From the NCBI GenBank assembly GCA_044226525.1, contig JBGAGV010000028.1, positions 55,922-119,921 of the forward strand: a stretch of DNA of 64,000 bases, read 5' to 3'. The DNA is from VFJQ01 sp044226525. GTDB lineage: Bacteria; Verrucomicrobiota; Verrucomicrobiia; Chthoniobacterales; Chthoniobacteraceae. This document shows positions 18,870-27,821 of the stretch, one piece after another. The translations under genes were made by a program, and so were the position numbers. Below the pieces are notes generated by a model that saw nothing but the letters and a program-made list of their open reading frames with translations, did not search any database and was not told the origin of the DNA. Within the stretch, counting starts at the first letter, position 1, and every line of letters begins with the position of its first letter.

Positions 18870-20369
18870 ATGACCTCTCATCATTTTTCGCCGTCGCTCG
18901 CTGAGTTTCGCGAGCTGGCGGAGCGCGGGAATCTGATTCCCGTTTTTGCCGAACTCATCGCCGACGCGGAGACGCCCGTCTCGGCCTTTCACAAACTTGA
19001 CGACGGGCGCAGCTACGCGTTCCTGTTTGAATCCGTCGAGAAGCACGACCAGGCCGGGCGTTATTCGTTCGTCGGCGTGAACCAGCGCGTTATCTTCGAA
19101 AGCCACGGCCCGACGATCCGCATCACCGAAGACGGCGCGACGCGCGAATTCCAGACGACCAGCGATCCGCTCGCCGATCTCGAAACGCTGATGAAACGCT
19201 ATCGCTACGTGCCATCACCCGCGCTGGCAGATGCACGTTTCGCCGGAGGCGCCGTCGGTTTTCTCACCTACGACATGGTGCGCTTCTTCGAGCCCACCGT
19301 GCCACCGCCACCGCCGGACGATCTCGGCCTGCCCGAAAGTCTGTTCACAATCACCGACACGCTGCTGATCTTCGATCACCGAACGCGCCGCCTGCGTGTG
19401 GTGGTGAATGCGCACGTCGAAGGCGAAGCGGAGACGGCTTATCAAAAAGCCGCGGAGGCCATCGCGAAGGTGATCGCGAAGCTCAGCGAACCCGCGCCGC
19501 TGCCGATGCTGCCGATCGCCCCCCCTCCACCGGCGACCACGCCGACCGGCAACACGACCCGCGAGGAATTCATGAAGATCGTGAGCGATGGACAGGAGTT
19601 CATCCGCGCGGGCGATGTCTTCCAGTTCGTCCCCTCGCAGCGTTTCTCGACCGACTACACAGGCGACGCCCTCACCCTCTACCGCGCGCTGCGGTTCGTG
19701 AATCCGTCGCCTTACATGTTCTGCATGAAGTTCGCCGGGCGTTTCTCGCTCGTCGGCAGCAGCCCGGAAGTCCACGTCCGGGCGATCAACGGGAAGATCG
19801 AAATCCGCCCGATCGCCGGCACGCGCAAACGCGGCCTGACGCACGAGGAAGACGAAGCGAACGCCGCCGAGCTTCTCGCCGATCCGAAGGAACGCGCCGA
19901 GCATCTCATGCTCGTCGATCTCGCCCGCAACGACGTCGGCCGCGCGAGCGAATTTGGGAGTGTGAAGGTGACCGATTTCATGACCATCGAGCGCTACAGC
20001 CACGTCATGCACATCGTGAGCAACGTCGAAGGTCAGCTCCGTCCGGACCGCACCGCCTACGACGTCATGCGTGCGACCTTCCCCGCGGGCACCGTCAGCG
20101 GCAGCCCGAAAGTCCGCGCCCTGCAAATCATCAACGGCTGCGAAAAAAACAAACGCGGCATCTACAGCGGCGCCGTCGGCTACTTTGGTTTCGACGGCAA
20201 TACCGACTCCTGCATCGCCCTCCGCACCATCGTCCTGAAGGACGGCAAAGCCTACGTGCAAGCCGGCGCCGGCGTCGTCGCCGACAGCACCCCGGAAGGC
20301 GAGTATAACGAAACCGTGAACAAAGCCATGGGCATGATGTCCGCCATCGCCCGCGCGAAAACCCTCTAA
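18870..20369 (+). CDS. trpE: Anthranilate synthase component I
   Basis: A 499-residue chorismate-utilising enzyme, the large subunit that converts chorismate plus ammonia to anthranilate in tryptophan biosynthesis. The N-terminal region contains the allosteric-site-like segment (FHKLDDGRSYAFLFESVEKH). The C-terminal chorismate-binding domain shows PIAGTRKRG, LMLVDLARNDVGR, FPAGTVSGSPKVRALQII and GAVGYFGFDGNTDSCIALRT. The length is normal for TrpE. It is followed after 5 nt by trpG, so the two subunits are co-expressed. A PabB role is possible when paired with a bifunctional glutaminase, but the N-terminal feedback segment favours TrpE. Confidence 0.93.
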   Translation: MTSHHFSPSLAEFRELAERGNLIPVFAELIADAETPVSAFHKLDDGRSYAFLFESVEKHDQAGRYSFVGVNQRVIFESHGPTIRITEDGATREFQTTSDPLADLETLMKRYRYVPSPALADARFAGGAVGFLTYDMVRFFEPTVPPPPPDDLGLPESLFTITDTLLIFDHRTRRLRVVVNAHVEGEAETAYQKAAEAIAKVIAKLSEPAPLPMLPIAPPPPATTPTGNTTREEFMKIVSDGQEFIRAGDVFQFVPSQRFSTDYTGDALTLYRALRFVNPSPYMFCMKFAGRFSLVGSSPEVHVRAINGKIEIRPIAGTRKRGLTHEEDEANAAELLADPKERAEHLMLVDLARNDVGRASEFGSVKVTDFMTIERYSHVMHIVSNVEGQLRPDRTAYDVMRATFPAGTVSGSPKVRALQIINGCEKNKRGIYSGAVGYFGFDGNTDSCIALRTIVLKDGKAYVQAGAGVVADSTPEGEYNETVNKAMGMMSAIARAKTL

Positions 20370-20374
20370 TCGCC

Positions 20375-20938
20375 ATGCTGCTCGTTATCGATAACTACGA
20401 TTCGTTCACGTATAACCTCGTCCAATACTTTGGCGAACTCGGCGCCAATCTGCTCGTGAAGCGGAACGATGAAATCACCGTTGAGGAGATCAAGGCGATG
20501 AAGCCCGAGAAGATCGTGATCTCACCCGGACCGTGCACGCCAAACGAGGCGGGCATCTCGTGCGACGTGATTCGGACCTTCGGTGAGAGCACGCCGATCC
20601 TCGGGGTGTGCCTCGGGCACCAGTGCATGGGTCAGGTCTTCGGCGGCGATGTCGTGCGTGCCGGGCGGCTCATGCACGGAAAAACCTCACCCATCATTCA
20701 CAACGGCCAGGGCGTGTTCCGCGATCTGCCGAATCCATTCGAGGCCACGCGGTATCACTCCCTGCTCGTGAAGCGGGAGACGTTTCCCGATTGCCTCGAA
20801 ATCACGGCAGAGACGGCGGAGAAAGAGATCATGGGGCTGCGACACAAGACCCAGCCAATCCACGGCGTGCAGTTCCATCCTGAATCGATCCTGACGATGG
20901 AAGGGAAGCATCTGCTAAAGAACTTTCTGGAGTTGTAG
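20375..20938 (+). CDS. trpG: Anthranilate synthase component II (glutamine amidotransferase)
   Basis: A 187-residue class I glutamine amidotransferase that supplies ammonia to TrpE. The start MLLVIDNYDSFTYNLVQYFG is diagnostic. The nucleophile is Cys79 in GVCLGHQ, with His168 and Glu170 in QFHPES completing the triad. The oxyanion segment SPGPCTPNEAG is at residues 50-60. It may also serve PabB (amphibolic TrpG/PabA), which is common in bacteria with one copy; the sequence cannot decide. Confidence 0.94.
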   Translation: MLLVIDNYDSFTYNLVQYFGELGANLLVKRNDEITVEEIKAMKPEKIVISPGPCTPNEAGISCDVIRTFGESTPILGVCLGHQCMGQVFGGDVVRAGRLMHGKTSPIIHNGQGVFRDLPNPFEATRYHSLLVKRETFPDCLEITAETAEKEIMGLRHKTQPIHGVQFHPESILTMEGKHLLKNFLEL

Positions 20939-21017
20939 GCGAGATCGGCGCAGCCGCAGCGTGAACGCGCGCAGTCCTTGACACCAAGCGCCCCACGCAG
21001 GACACCTCCCGGCACCT

Positions 21018-21806
21018 GTGCCTCTTCTCGAAGTCAAAAATCTCCGCGTCTGGTTTCCCGTGCGCACGGGCGTTCTCCGCCGGCACACCGACGACGTCAA
21101 AGCGGTCGATGACGTCAGCTTCACCGTGGAGGCCGGCACGACCGTGGGGCTCGTCGGGGAAAGCGGCAGCGGCAAGACCACCATCGGTCGCGCCATTCTC
21201 AAGCTGATCCCGTCCACCGGCGGGCAGGTGCTTTACCAGGGGCGCGACGTGCTGCCCCTGAGCGAAGACCAGTTTCGCCCGCTCCGGCGCGAGATGCAGA
21301 TGATCTTTCAGGATCCTTTCGGCTCGCTGAATCCGCGTCATACTATCTTCCAGATCATCGGCGAGGCGCTGGAGATCCATTTTCCTGCCATGTCGCGCAG
21401 CCAGCGCGAGCAGCGCGTGGCGGACCTCATCCGCCAGGTGGGGCTGAAGCCGGAGATGATGCACCGGTATCCGCACGAGTTCAGCGGCGGGCAGCGGCAG
21501 CGCATCGGCATCGCACGAGCCCTCGCGGTGGAGCCGAAGTTCATCGTGTGCGATGAGCCGGTGAGCGCGCTCGACGTGAGCGTGCAGGCGCAGATCGTGA
21601 ACCTGCTGCAGGACCTGCAGGAACAACTCGGGCTCACCTACCTTTTCATCGCGCACGACCTCGCGGTGGTGGAGCACCTGAGCGATCAGGTCCTCGTGAT
21701 GCACCACGGCCACATCGTCGAAGCCGCATCCGCCGAACAGATTTACGAAGCGCCACAGCACGAATATACCCGCAAGCTCCTCGCGGCGATCCCGAACTTC
21801 GGCTAG
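21018..21806 (+). CDS. Oligopeptide/dipeptide ABC transporter ATP-binding protein (OppF/DppF-like)
   Basis: A 262-residue ABC ATPase starting at GTG 21018. Walker A is GESGSGKT (residues 47-54), the signature is FSGGQRQRIGIARAL, and Walker B is FIVCDEPVSALD. The start LLEVKNLRVWFPVRTGVL and the motifs DPFGSLNPRHT and PVSALDVSVQAQIVNLL place it in the OppF/DppF peptide-importer branch. It is shorter than typical OppF (about 320), lacking much of the C-terminal oligopeptide-transporter tail. No permease, binding protein or OppD partner occurs in the window, so it is an orphan here. It sits 22 nt before rodA; co-transcription is likely but may not be functional. Confidence 0.88.
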   Translation: MPLLEVKNLRVWFPVRTGVLRRHTDDVKAVDDVSFTVEAGTTVGLVGESGSGKTTIGRAILKLIPSTGGQVLYQGRDVLPLSEDQFRPLRREMQMIFQDPFGSLNPRHTIFQIIGEALEIHFPAMSRSQREQRVADLIRQVGLKPEMMHRYPHEFSGGQRQRIGIARALAVEPKFIVCDEPVSALDVSVQAQIVNLLQDLQEQLGLTYLFIAHDLAVVEHLSDQVLVMHHGHIVEAASAEQIYEAPQHEYTRKLLAAIPNFG

Positions 21807-21828
21807 GATACCTCCCGGTTAAAGGACC

Positions 21829-22932
21829 ATGACGCCTCTTATTCGCAAACTTCTCGGCATGAACTGGGTGCTCATCGCGGCGACGCTGGCACTTTCCGTG
21901 TTCGGCGTCATTGCGGTCTATAGCGCCACCTTTTTCCGCACGGACGAATACTGGCACAAGCAGGCCGTGTGGGTGGGTGCCGGGCTGGTGGTGTTCATGG
22001 TCACCAGCCTCACGCCCTACCGCTTCGCCAAGTGGGCGGCACTCCCCATGTATCTGGTTGGCATCGCCGCCGTCGTGCTGACTTACGTCATCGGCAGGGA
22101 AATCGGTGGGGCACGCTGCTGGCTGAGTGTGCCAGGGGTTGGTTTGTTTCAACCGTCGCAGCTCGCACTGATGGCGGGCGTGCTCGTGGTCGCGCTGTTC
22201 CTCAGCCAATTCCGCCGGCTGCACCCGATGCTGAAGCTCTGCTTCGTCGGTGCGATCGTGGTCGGCCCGATGGTGCTCATCTTGAAGCAACCCGACTTCG
22301 GCATGACCCTCGTGTGGGTGCCCACGATCATGTTCATGCTGCTCGCGTCGGGGCTGCCAAAGCGTTACCTCATCGTGATTGTGCTGATCGGCCTGTGCAT
22401 CGTGCCGCTGGCTTACAACTTCGGCATGAAACCCTACCAGCGCGCGCGCATTACCGCCTTCCTCGATCCCGAGATCGATCCGAAGGGGTCCGCGTGGGCC
22501 ATCAATCAATCGCTCATCGCCATCGGCTCGGGCGGGTTTGCGGGCAAGGGATTCAAGGCGCCGAACACGCAGGTCGAGCAAGGTTTCCTGCCCGGCACCA
22601 CCGTGCACACCGACTATATCTTTTCCGCCATTTCCGAGCAACTCGGCTTCGTCGGCGGGGTGGTCCTCATCAGCACGTTTGCGATTCTCATTCTCTCCAT
22701 CCTCTTCACCGCCTACCACGCGGCGGATGAATTTGGGCTGCTTTTCACTGCCGGGTTTGCCGGGCAGATTTTCTTCCACGTCTATCAAAACGTCGGCATG
22801 ACCATTTCGCTCATGCCCATCACTGGCCTGCCCCTCCCGCTCATCAGCTACGGCGGCACGTTTGTGGTGATGGTGATGTTCGGTCTCGGGCTGGTGAACT
22901 CCGTCTGGATTCACCGCAAGGAACTGGCGTAA
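21829..22932 (+). CDS. rodA: SEDS-family peptidoglycan glycosyltransferase RodA
   Basis: A 367-residue polytopic membrane protein with about ten hydrophobic segments. It has SEDS signatures: GGARCWLSVPGVGLFQPSQ in the first third, QPDFGMTLVWVP, HTDYIFSAISEQLGFVGG and the C-terminal MPITGLPLPLISYGGT. RodA polymerises glycan strands from lipid II during elongation, together with a class B PBP such as PBP2, none of which is in the window. The length is nearer to RodA (about 370) than to FtsW, and no division cluster is present. The 22-nt gap after the ABC ATPase suggests one transcript. Confidence 0.9.
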   Translation: MTPLIRKLLGMNWVLIAATLALSVFGVIAVYSATFFRTDEYWHKQAVWVGAGLVVFMVTSLTPYRFAKWAALPMYLVGIAAVVLTYVIGREIGGARCWLSVPGVGLFQPSQLALMAGVLVVALFLSQFRRLHPMLKLCFVGAIVVGPMVLILKQPDFGMTLVWVPTIMFMLLASGLPKRYLIVIVLIGLCIVPLAYNFGMKPYQRARITAFLDPEIDPKGSAWAINQSLIAIGSGGFAGKGFKAPNTQVEQGFLPGTTVHTDYIFSAISEQLGFVGGVVLISTFAILILSILFTAYHAADEFGLLFTAGFAGQIFFHVYQNVGMTISLMPITGLPLPLISYGGTFVVMVMFGLGLVNSVWIHRKELA

Positions 22933-22950
22933 GCGCCGGTTCGGATGCCG

Positions 22951-23166
22951 CTACTCGTCGTCCGGACCCCAGAGGTGCTCCTTGGTCCACTTCTTCTCGT
23001 AGAGCTTGCACAGGCCGATGGCGGCCGCGACGCCACCGCTGAAGCTGGCTGCGGTGGTATATTGCTTCTCTTCGTCATAGGTGCCCACGGCAATCACTAC
23101 ATGCTCGAAGTGCTCGCTGAGGATTTCGAAGCAACGGTCGATAGCTTGCTGTTGGGCGGTGTTCAT
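22951..23166 (-). CDS. Small acidic hypothetical protein
   Basis: A 71-residue protein with sensible composition: a helix (QQAIDRCFEILSEHFEHVVIAV), a strand-like YTTAASFSGGVAAAIG segment and an acidic tail WGPDDE. No family is recognised. It faces rodA tail to tail and is the only plausible reading here. The gene lies 60 nt downstream of the histidine kinase stop on the same strand and may share its transcript. Confidence 0.6.
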   Translation of the reverse strand: MNTAQQQAIDRCFEILSEHFEHVVIAVGTYDEEKQYTTAASFSGGVAAAIGLCKLYEKKWTKEHLWGPDDE

Positions 23167-23226
23167 TACGGAAAAAAGATTCGGCGCATCAGTGACACGC
23201 CCCTTCCTCTCGCGCCAGCGCGGATT

Positions 23227-24651
23227 CTAGGCCGCCGTAGCAATGGAAGTGGCGGGGAAGACGACGCGAAAAGTGGAGCCGTAACCTTCACGGCTCTCGA
23301 CTCCCACGCGACCACCGTGCGCCTCCACGATCGCCTTCACCAGACTCAAGCCGAGGCCCACCCCGCGCGCGGAACGGCTCTTGTCGCCACGATAGAGGCG
23401 GCTCCAGATGCGGGCCTGCTCCGAGGCGGGCACGCCGGGGCCGGTGTCCGTGACGAGCAACGCGACTTCTCCCGGCGCGCGCTCGATCTTCAGCACCACT
23501 GCGCCGTAGCTCGGGGTGTATTTGATCGCGTTGTCGAGCAGGTTGGCGATCACCTGCCGCAGCCGCGCCGGATCGCCCTCGATGTCGCAGGGGCCGCCGA
23601 CCTGGTTTTCCACCGCGATCTGTTTTTCCGCGGCCACATGTTCGTAAAGCTCGACCGCATCGGCCACCAACTGCGTCAGATCGGTGCGGCGGCGTTCGAG
23701 CTTCATCATGCCCGCTTCGGCTTCCGTGATATCCATGAGCGAACGAAGCATCTGGATGACGCGCTCGCTTTCCTCGGCGCAATCGGCCAGGGCCTCGCGG
23801 GGAGCTTCCGGGTCGTCGCTCTGCAAGGCGAGTTCGGCGATGCCGCGCAGGCGCGTGAGCGGGGTGCGGAGATCGTGCGCCGCATTGTCGAGCGACTCGC
23901 GCATGGCGCGCACCAGGGTGGCGTTGCGCTCGAGCACGCGATTGAAAAGCTGCGCCATTTCGTCGAGTTCATCGCCGCTGGTTTGCGCGGGCACGCGAGC
24001 GTCGAGGTCGCCCGTCTCGATGATCGTTCGGGCGGTCGCGACCACATCGCGGACCGGCTTCATGGTGCGGTGCGCGAGCCATGCTCCCGTGCCGAGGCCG
24101 AGCAAAATAACCGCGCTGCCCATCGCGAGGAACGCCTGCTGAAAGGGCCGAAGGGTCGTGGTGCGGTTGGTCGTGCTGCGACCCACCTGTAGAAGCGAGC
24201 CGTCCGGCATCGTGGCCGAAGCGAGCGCCAGTTCCCGCTCGGCATCCTTCGGAATGATCACCATCACCCCGACCTGCCGTCGGAAACCGTCCAACCCGAT
24301 GGCATTTTGCTGAAAGGTGATCCACTCGTCCGGCACCTTGGCGAGCGTGATGTCGTTGTGGGAATTGGCCAGGCGAACGAAGAGCGATTTCTGCTGGCCA
24401 CCACGCTCTTCGCGGCGCACCGCTTCCTCCAGCGTCCGATAACCACCGGCCTGATACAGCGCGCTGTATTCGTTCAGCTTCGATTGCAGGACCTCGCGGT
24501 CGGTTCGCTCCACCAGCCGCGCGATGAGAAAGTAGGCGAGTGCAAACAAGCCGCCGACGCCGAGCGCAAAAATAATCCCATACCAGAGCGTCAGCCGCGT
24601 GCCCGCGCCACGCACGTAACGCGGCCGGGGCTCAGGCGGGACGGAGGACAT
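23227..24651 (-). CDS. Membrane sensor histidine kinase (HAMP, HisKA, HATPase)
   Basis: A 474-residue sensor kinase. Membrane segments at about 22-44 and 172-194 flank a periplasmic domain of about 125 residues. A HAMP domain (about 193-245) follows, then HisKA with the phospho-acceptor His259 in DNAAHDLRTPLTRLRG. The HATPase shows N box RQVIANLLDNAIKYTP, VTDTGPGVP and GVGLGLSLVKAIVEAHGG. The start MSSVPPEPRP is preferred over an upstream Met because that extension would lie wholly within the regulator gene. The chosen start overlaps the regulator stop by about 20 nt, so they are coupled. It resembles the heavy-metal/envelope-stress kinase group (CusS/CzcS-like HAMP arrangement); the signal is unknown. 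Confidence 0.9.
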   Translation of the reverse strand: MSSVPPEPRPRYVRGAGTRLTLWYGIIFALGVGGLFALAYFLIARLVERTDREVLQSKLNEYSALYQAGGYRTLEEAVRREERGGQQKSLFVRLANSHNDITLAKVPDEWITFQQNAIGLDGFRRQVGVMVIIPKDAERELALASATMPDGSLLQVGRSTTNRTTTLRPFQQAFLAMGSAVILLGLGTGAWLAHRTMKPVRDVVATARTIIETGDLDARVPAQTSGDELDEMAQLFNRVLERNATLVRAMRESLDNAAHDLRTPLTRLRGIAELALQSDDPEAPREALADCAEESERVIQMLRSLMDITEAEAGMMKLERRRTDLTQLVADAVELYEHVAAEKQIAVENQVGGPCDIEGDPARLRQVIANLLDNAIKYTPSYGAVVLKIERAPGEVALLVTDTGPGVPASEQARIWSRLYRGDKSRSARGVGLGLSLVKAIVEAHGGRVGVESREGYGSTFRVVFPATSIATAA

Positions 24652-25300
24652 AGCCAACTCCCCGCAACGTGTGCAGCCGCGTCCGGTCCGGGTCGATCTT
24701 CGCCCGCAGCCGGTGCACCAGCACATCGATCACATTCGTCCCGGGGTCGAACGAGTAATCCCACACGTGCTCGAGAATCATCGTCTTCGAAACGGGCCGC
24801 CCCTGGTTTCGCATGAGGAATTCGAGCAGGGCAAACTCACGCGGCTGCAGTTCGATCCGCTCTTCGCCACGGCGGGCTTCGCGGGAGAGGAGGTCGAGCG
24901 TCAGATCGCCGGAAGTAATCTGCGTCGGCTCGGAACTTTGCGTCGCCCGGCGGATCAGCGCCTGCACGCGGGCGAGCAATTCGGTGAAGGCGAAAGGTTT
25001 GGTGAGATAATCGTCCCCGCCGGCTTCGAGCCCGCGCACCCGATCGTCCACGCTCGCTTTCGCACTGAGGATCAGCACCGGCGTGCGTTTGCCCTTGGCG
25101 CGAATTCGCTGGATGAGACTGATCCCATCCAACCGGGGCAGCATGAGATCGACGATCGCCGCATCGTAAGCGGTGGACTCGGCGAGAATGAGCGCTTCTT
25201 CGCCGTCGGCGCACCGGTCCACGGCGTAGCCAGCTTCCTTCAGTCCTTTGACCACGAAGGCAGCAATTTTGGAATCGTCTTCGACGACGAGGAGGCGCAT
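24632..25300 (-). CDS. OmpR/PhoB-family response regulator
   Basis: A 222-residue two-domain regulator. The receiver starts MRLLVVEDDSKIAAF with acidic pocket Asp8/Asp9 and phospho-Asp51 in AIVDLMLPRLDG; the conserved Lys lies in DDYLTKPFAF. The C-terminal winged helix ends RLRAKIDPDRTRLHTLRGVGYVLRPA, typical of OmpR-type effectors. The start at 25300 is the canonical receiver start; an in-frame upstream extension of 31 residues is not expected for the family. It is followed by its kinase with overlap, and both lie downstream of the DegP-like protease gene on the same strand, which suggests an envelope-stress link (inference). Confidence 0.93.
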   Translation of the reverse strand: MRLLVVEDDSKIAAFVVKGLKEAGYAVDRCADGEEALILAESTAYDAAIVDLMLPRLDGISLIQRIRAKGKRTPVLILSAKASVDDRVRGLEAGGDDYLTKPFAFTELLARVQALIRRATQSSEPTQITSGDLTLDLLSREARRGEERIELQPREFALLEFLMRNQGRPVSKTMILEHVWDYSFDPGTNVIDVLVHRLRAKIDPDRTRLHTLRGVGYVLRPA

Positions 25301-25374
25301 GAGGCCCTCCTTGTATGCGGAATCGACCGCACTAGCAACGGAGGAGGAGGAAAGGGTCATCGTTTTAAATCGCA

Positions 25375-25408
25375 AGCGCCGCGCGCCCCCCACAGGACGC
25401 GCGGCGCT
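25375..25408 (-). terminator. Strong GC-rich hairpin between protease gene and regulator gene
   Basis: AGCGCCGCGCG (25375-25385) pairs perfectly with CGCGCGGCGCT (25398-25408), an 11-bp stem with a 12-nt loop, just after the DegP-like gene stop (25427, leftward). The T tract after the stem is poor on the minus strand (TTGCGATTT), so it may be an RNA-stabilising stem or a weak terminator separating htrA from the two-component genes. Confidence 0.5.
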
Positions 25409-25426
25409 GCGTTTTACTCCATCTGG

Positions 25427-26950
25427 TTAACCAACTTTGTTTTCGTCCACGACCACGTAGCGCGTGCCGCCGTTGCTCCAGACTTTGAGCAGGGTGGCCT
25501 TGTCCGTGGCGTGTTCGGTAAGACGGACGGCATCCTGGGCCGACGTCACTTTCTCGCGATTGATCTCGAGGATCACGTCGCCTGCCTTGATGCCGGCATC
25601 GGCGGCGGCGCTGTCGGGATCGACCTGGGTAACGACCGCGCCCCCGCGCACTTCTCCGGGAAGATTCAGCTCGCGACGCGTGCGCTGGTTGACGTCATCA
25701 ACCGCTACGCCGTTGAGCGTGCCATTGTCGTCGCCCTTCGCGTTGCGATCGTTCTTCGCGAGTTTCTTCGCGTCGGGCAGTTCGCCCACCGCCACGCTCA
25801 GGCTCTTTTCCTTACCGTCGCGCAACAGCTTCACACCGACGCTCTGGCCGGGCTTCACGCGGGCGACCTGGAGCTTCAGGTGGCGGCTATCGGACACCGG
25901 CTTGCCGTTGAATTCGGTGATGACATCGCCGCTTTCGAGGCCGGCTTTTTCGGCCGGGCTCTTGGCCGTGACTTCACCCACCAGCGCGCCGGCCTTGCCC
26001 TCGGCGTTGAACTTCTTCGCCAGCGTCGAGTTCAGGTCCTGAATCATCACACCGAGGTAACCGCGGGTCACCTTGCCATCGGAGATGAGGCTCTCCATCA
26101 CGTCGCGAGCGAGCGTAGACGGAATGGCGAAGCCGATGCCCTGATTTCCCCCGCTGCGGCTGAGGATCGCCGTGTTGATGCCGACGAGGCGGCCATCCGC
26201 ATCGACCAGCGCCCCACCGGAGTTGCCGGGATTGATCGCCGCGTCGGTCTGAATGAAATCTTCATAGTCGAGCCCGATGGCGCTACGGCCCGTGGCGCTC
26301 ACGATGCCTGTGGTCACAGTCTGGCCGATGCCGAAGGGATTGCCGATGGCGATGACGGCATCGCCCACTTCGACGACGTCGCTATCGGTCATCTGAATGG
26401 CAGGCAAATCCTTCGCTTCGATCTTGATGACGGCGAGGTCGGTCTTCGGATCGGTGCCGACGACCTTGGCGGTGAATTCACGGCCGTCCTGCAACGAAAC
26501 CTTCACATCGGTCGCGTGATCGACCACGTGGTTATTCGTGAGGATGTAACCGTCCTGCGTCACGATCACGCCGGAGCCGAGACCGTGCTGTTTCGGCGCT
26601 TCCATCTGGCGCTGGCCGCGGCCCTGCTGCTCGCCAAAGAAGCGGCGGAAAAGCGGATTGCTGTTGAGGTCTTCGAAGCCCGTGTTTTCGGCCGCGCCGG
26701 TGATCACGACTTTCACGACGCTCGGGCTCACGCGCTTGATGACCGGGGCGAGGCTGGCGGCCTTGCCCTGCTGGCTGAGCGGGCGGGTATCGACGATCAC
26801 CGCCGGTTTCTTCGCATCCAGGTGACTCTCCACCGCTTCGGTAATGCCGAAGACCGACAACGCGAGGATGGAGCCGGCGAGGATGAGGCGCGGCAGTGGC
26901 CGCGTCGATTTGGGAGTGTGGGAAGGGGTGAGGGATGGTGTTTGGTTCAT
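25427..26950 (-). CDS. Periplasmic serine endoprotease of the DegP/DegQ/HtrA family
   Basis: A 507-residue HtrA protease with an N-terminal hydrophobic segment (LILAGSILALSVFGITEAV) acting as signal or anchor. The trypsin-like domain carries His141 (ILTNNHVVDH), Asp171 (TDLAVIKI) and Ser244 (AINPGNSGGAL). Two PDZ domains follow, one around VTAKSPAEKAGLESGDVITEF and the second around VDPDSAAADAGIKAGDVILEI. It degrades or refolds misfolded periplasmic proteins. The start MNQTPSLTPS was chosen; a Met six codons upstream is possible. It neighbours a two-component pair on the same strand, separated by a hairpin. Confidence 0.93.
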   Translation of the reverse strand: MNQTPSLTPSHTPKSTRPLPRLILAGSILALSVFGITEAVESHLDAKKPAVIVDTRPLSQQGKAASLAPVIKRVSPSVVKVVITGAAENTGFEDLNSNPLFRRFFGEQQGRGQRQMEAPKQHGLGSGVIVTQDGYILTNNHVVDHATDVKVSLQDGREFTAKVVGTDPKTDLAVIKIEAKDLPAIQMTDSDVVEVGDAVIAIGNPFGIGQTVTTGIVSATGRSAIGLDYEDFIQTDAAINPGNSGGALVDADGRLVGINTAILSRSGGNQGIGFAIPSTLARDVMESLISDGKVTRGYLGVMIQDLNSTLAKKFNAEGKAGALVGEVTAKSPAEKAGLESGDVITEFNGKPVSDSRHLKLQVARVKPGQSVGVKLLRDGKEKSLSVAVGELPDAKKLAKNDRNAKGDDNGTLNGVAVDDVNQRTRRELNLPGEVRGGAVVTQVDPDSAAADAGIKAGDVILEINREKVTSAQDAVRLTEHATDKATLLKVWSNGGTRYVVVDENKVG

Positions 26951-27050
26951 GCGGACAACATGAACCACCTCAATTACCTCACGCTTTCAGAGGGGTTACA
27001 CTTTCGTAAGGCGCCCCGCCAAAGACTTGGGGCGGATACGTTCCGCTGAA

Positions 27051-27821
27051 TCAGGACTTTTTCTTCCTCGCCGGCACCTCCGGCGTCGTGGACGCAGCCG
27101 CCGGTTCCGGGGTCGCGGGCGCGGCCACGGTGGCTGACTTCAGCGGCCCGCGATATTCGGTAACGGCATTCGCGATGGCCTGAGCAAGGCGCTCATGATG
27201 TTTAGCGCCGGAACACATCGACCCCTCGCTGCGATTGCTGAGGTAACCGCACTCGACGAGCACGGCGGGATATTGATTGAGCCGCAGCACGCGGAAATTC
27301 GCCGTCTTCACAAAGCGCGCCGTGCAACCCGGAATCGCGTCGATGCGGCCAAGGATGCGTTGCGCCAGCGGGCGAGATAGCGACGCATTGTAATAAACTT
27401 CACTGCCGGAGATTTTTCGCCGCGGCGAATCGTTGAAATGCACACTGACGAAAATCGCGTTGGTCTGCCGGTTTGAAATGCGCGCGCGGTCGTTCAGTTC
27501 GACGAAGACGTCGCTATCGCGCGTCATCACGGTCTTGAACCCGGCCGCGGCGAGCTTCGGCTGAAGTTTCCGCACCACGGAAAGCGTGTTGTTTTTCTCG
27601 CGACCGCCCCAGCGCGAGCGGGCGCCGTCGTCGAAGCCGCCGTGGCCCGCATCGATCACCACGGTATCGAATGTGCGGGTGGTGTCTTTCACTCGCGTCG
27701 TCGAGACGGACGCGCAGCCGGGCAGGAGCACGGCGATGAGCAGAAAAGCCCATGCCCAGGTGCGGCGTGGCTTGTCTTCCGTGCGTGGGATGTTCAGGTT
27801 GGTTTCGATGTCGCTGCGCAT
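27051..27821 (-). CDS. N-acetylmuramoyl-L-alanine amidase (Amidase_3), putative lipoprotein
   Basis: A 256-residue zinc amidase that cleaves the lactyl bond between MurNAc and the stem peptide. It has an N-terminal hydrophobic stretch ending in a lipobox (VLLPGC, Cys36). The Amidase_3 motifs are VIDAGHGGFDDGA (His60), the zinc Glu in GREKNN, FVSVHFND, and the catalytic Glu in AVLVECGYLSN. A Lys/Pro-rich tail follows (ATPEPAAASTTPEVPARKKK). The start is the second Met; its first 14 nt overlap head-to-head the predicted start of the opposite gene, so one of the two starts may be further in. Confidence 0.9.
   Translation of the reverse strand: MRSDIETNLNIPRTEDKPRRTWAWAFLLIAVLLPGCASVSTTRVKDTTRTFDTVVIDAGHGGFDDGARSRWGGREKNNTLSVVRKLQPKLAAAGFKTVMTRDSDVFVELNDRARISNRQTNAIFVSVHFNDSPRRKISGSEVYYNASLSRPLAQRILGRIDAIPGCTARFVKTANFRVLRLNQYPAVLVECGYLSNRSEGSMCSGAKHHERLAQAIANAVTEYRGPLKSATVAAPATPEPAAASTTPEVPARKKKS

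Noticed and set aside
24671..27049. 792-residue antisense open frame over the response regulator and DegP-like genes
   Set aside because: Runs opposite to two firmly identified genes and shows no domain of its own.
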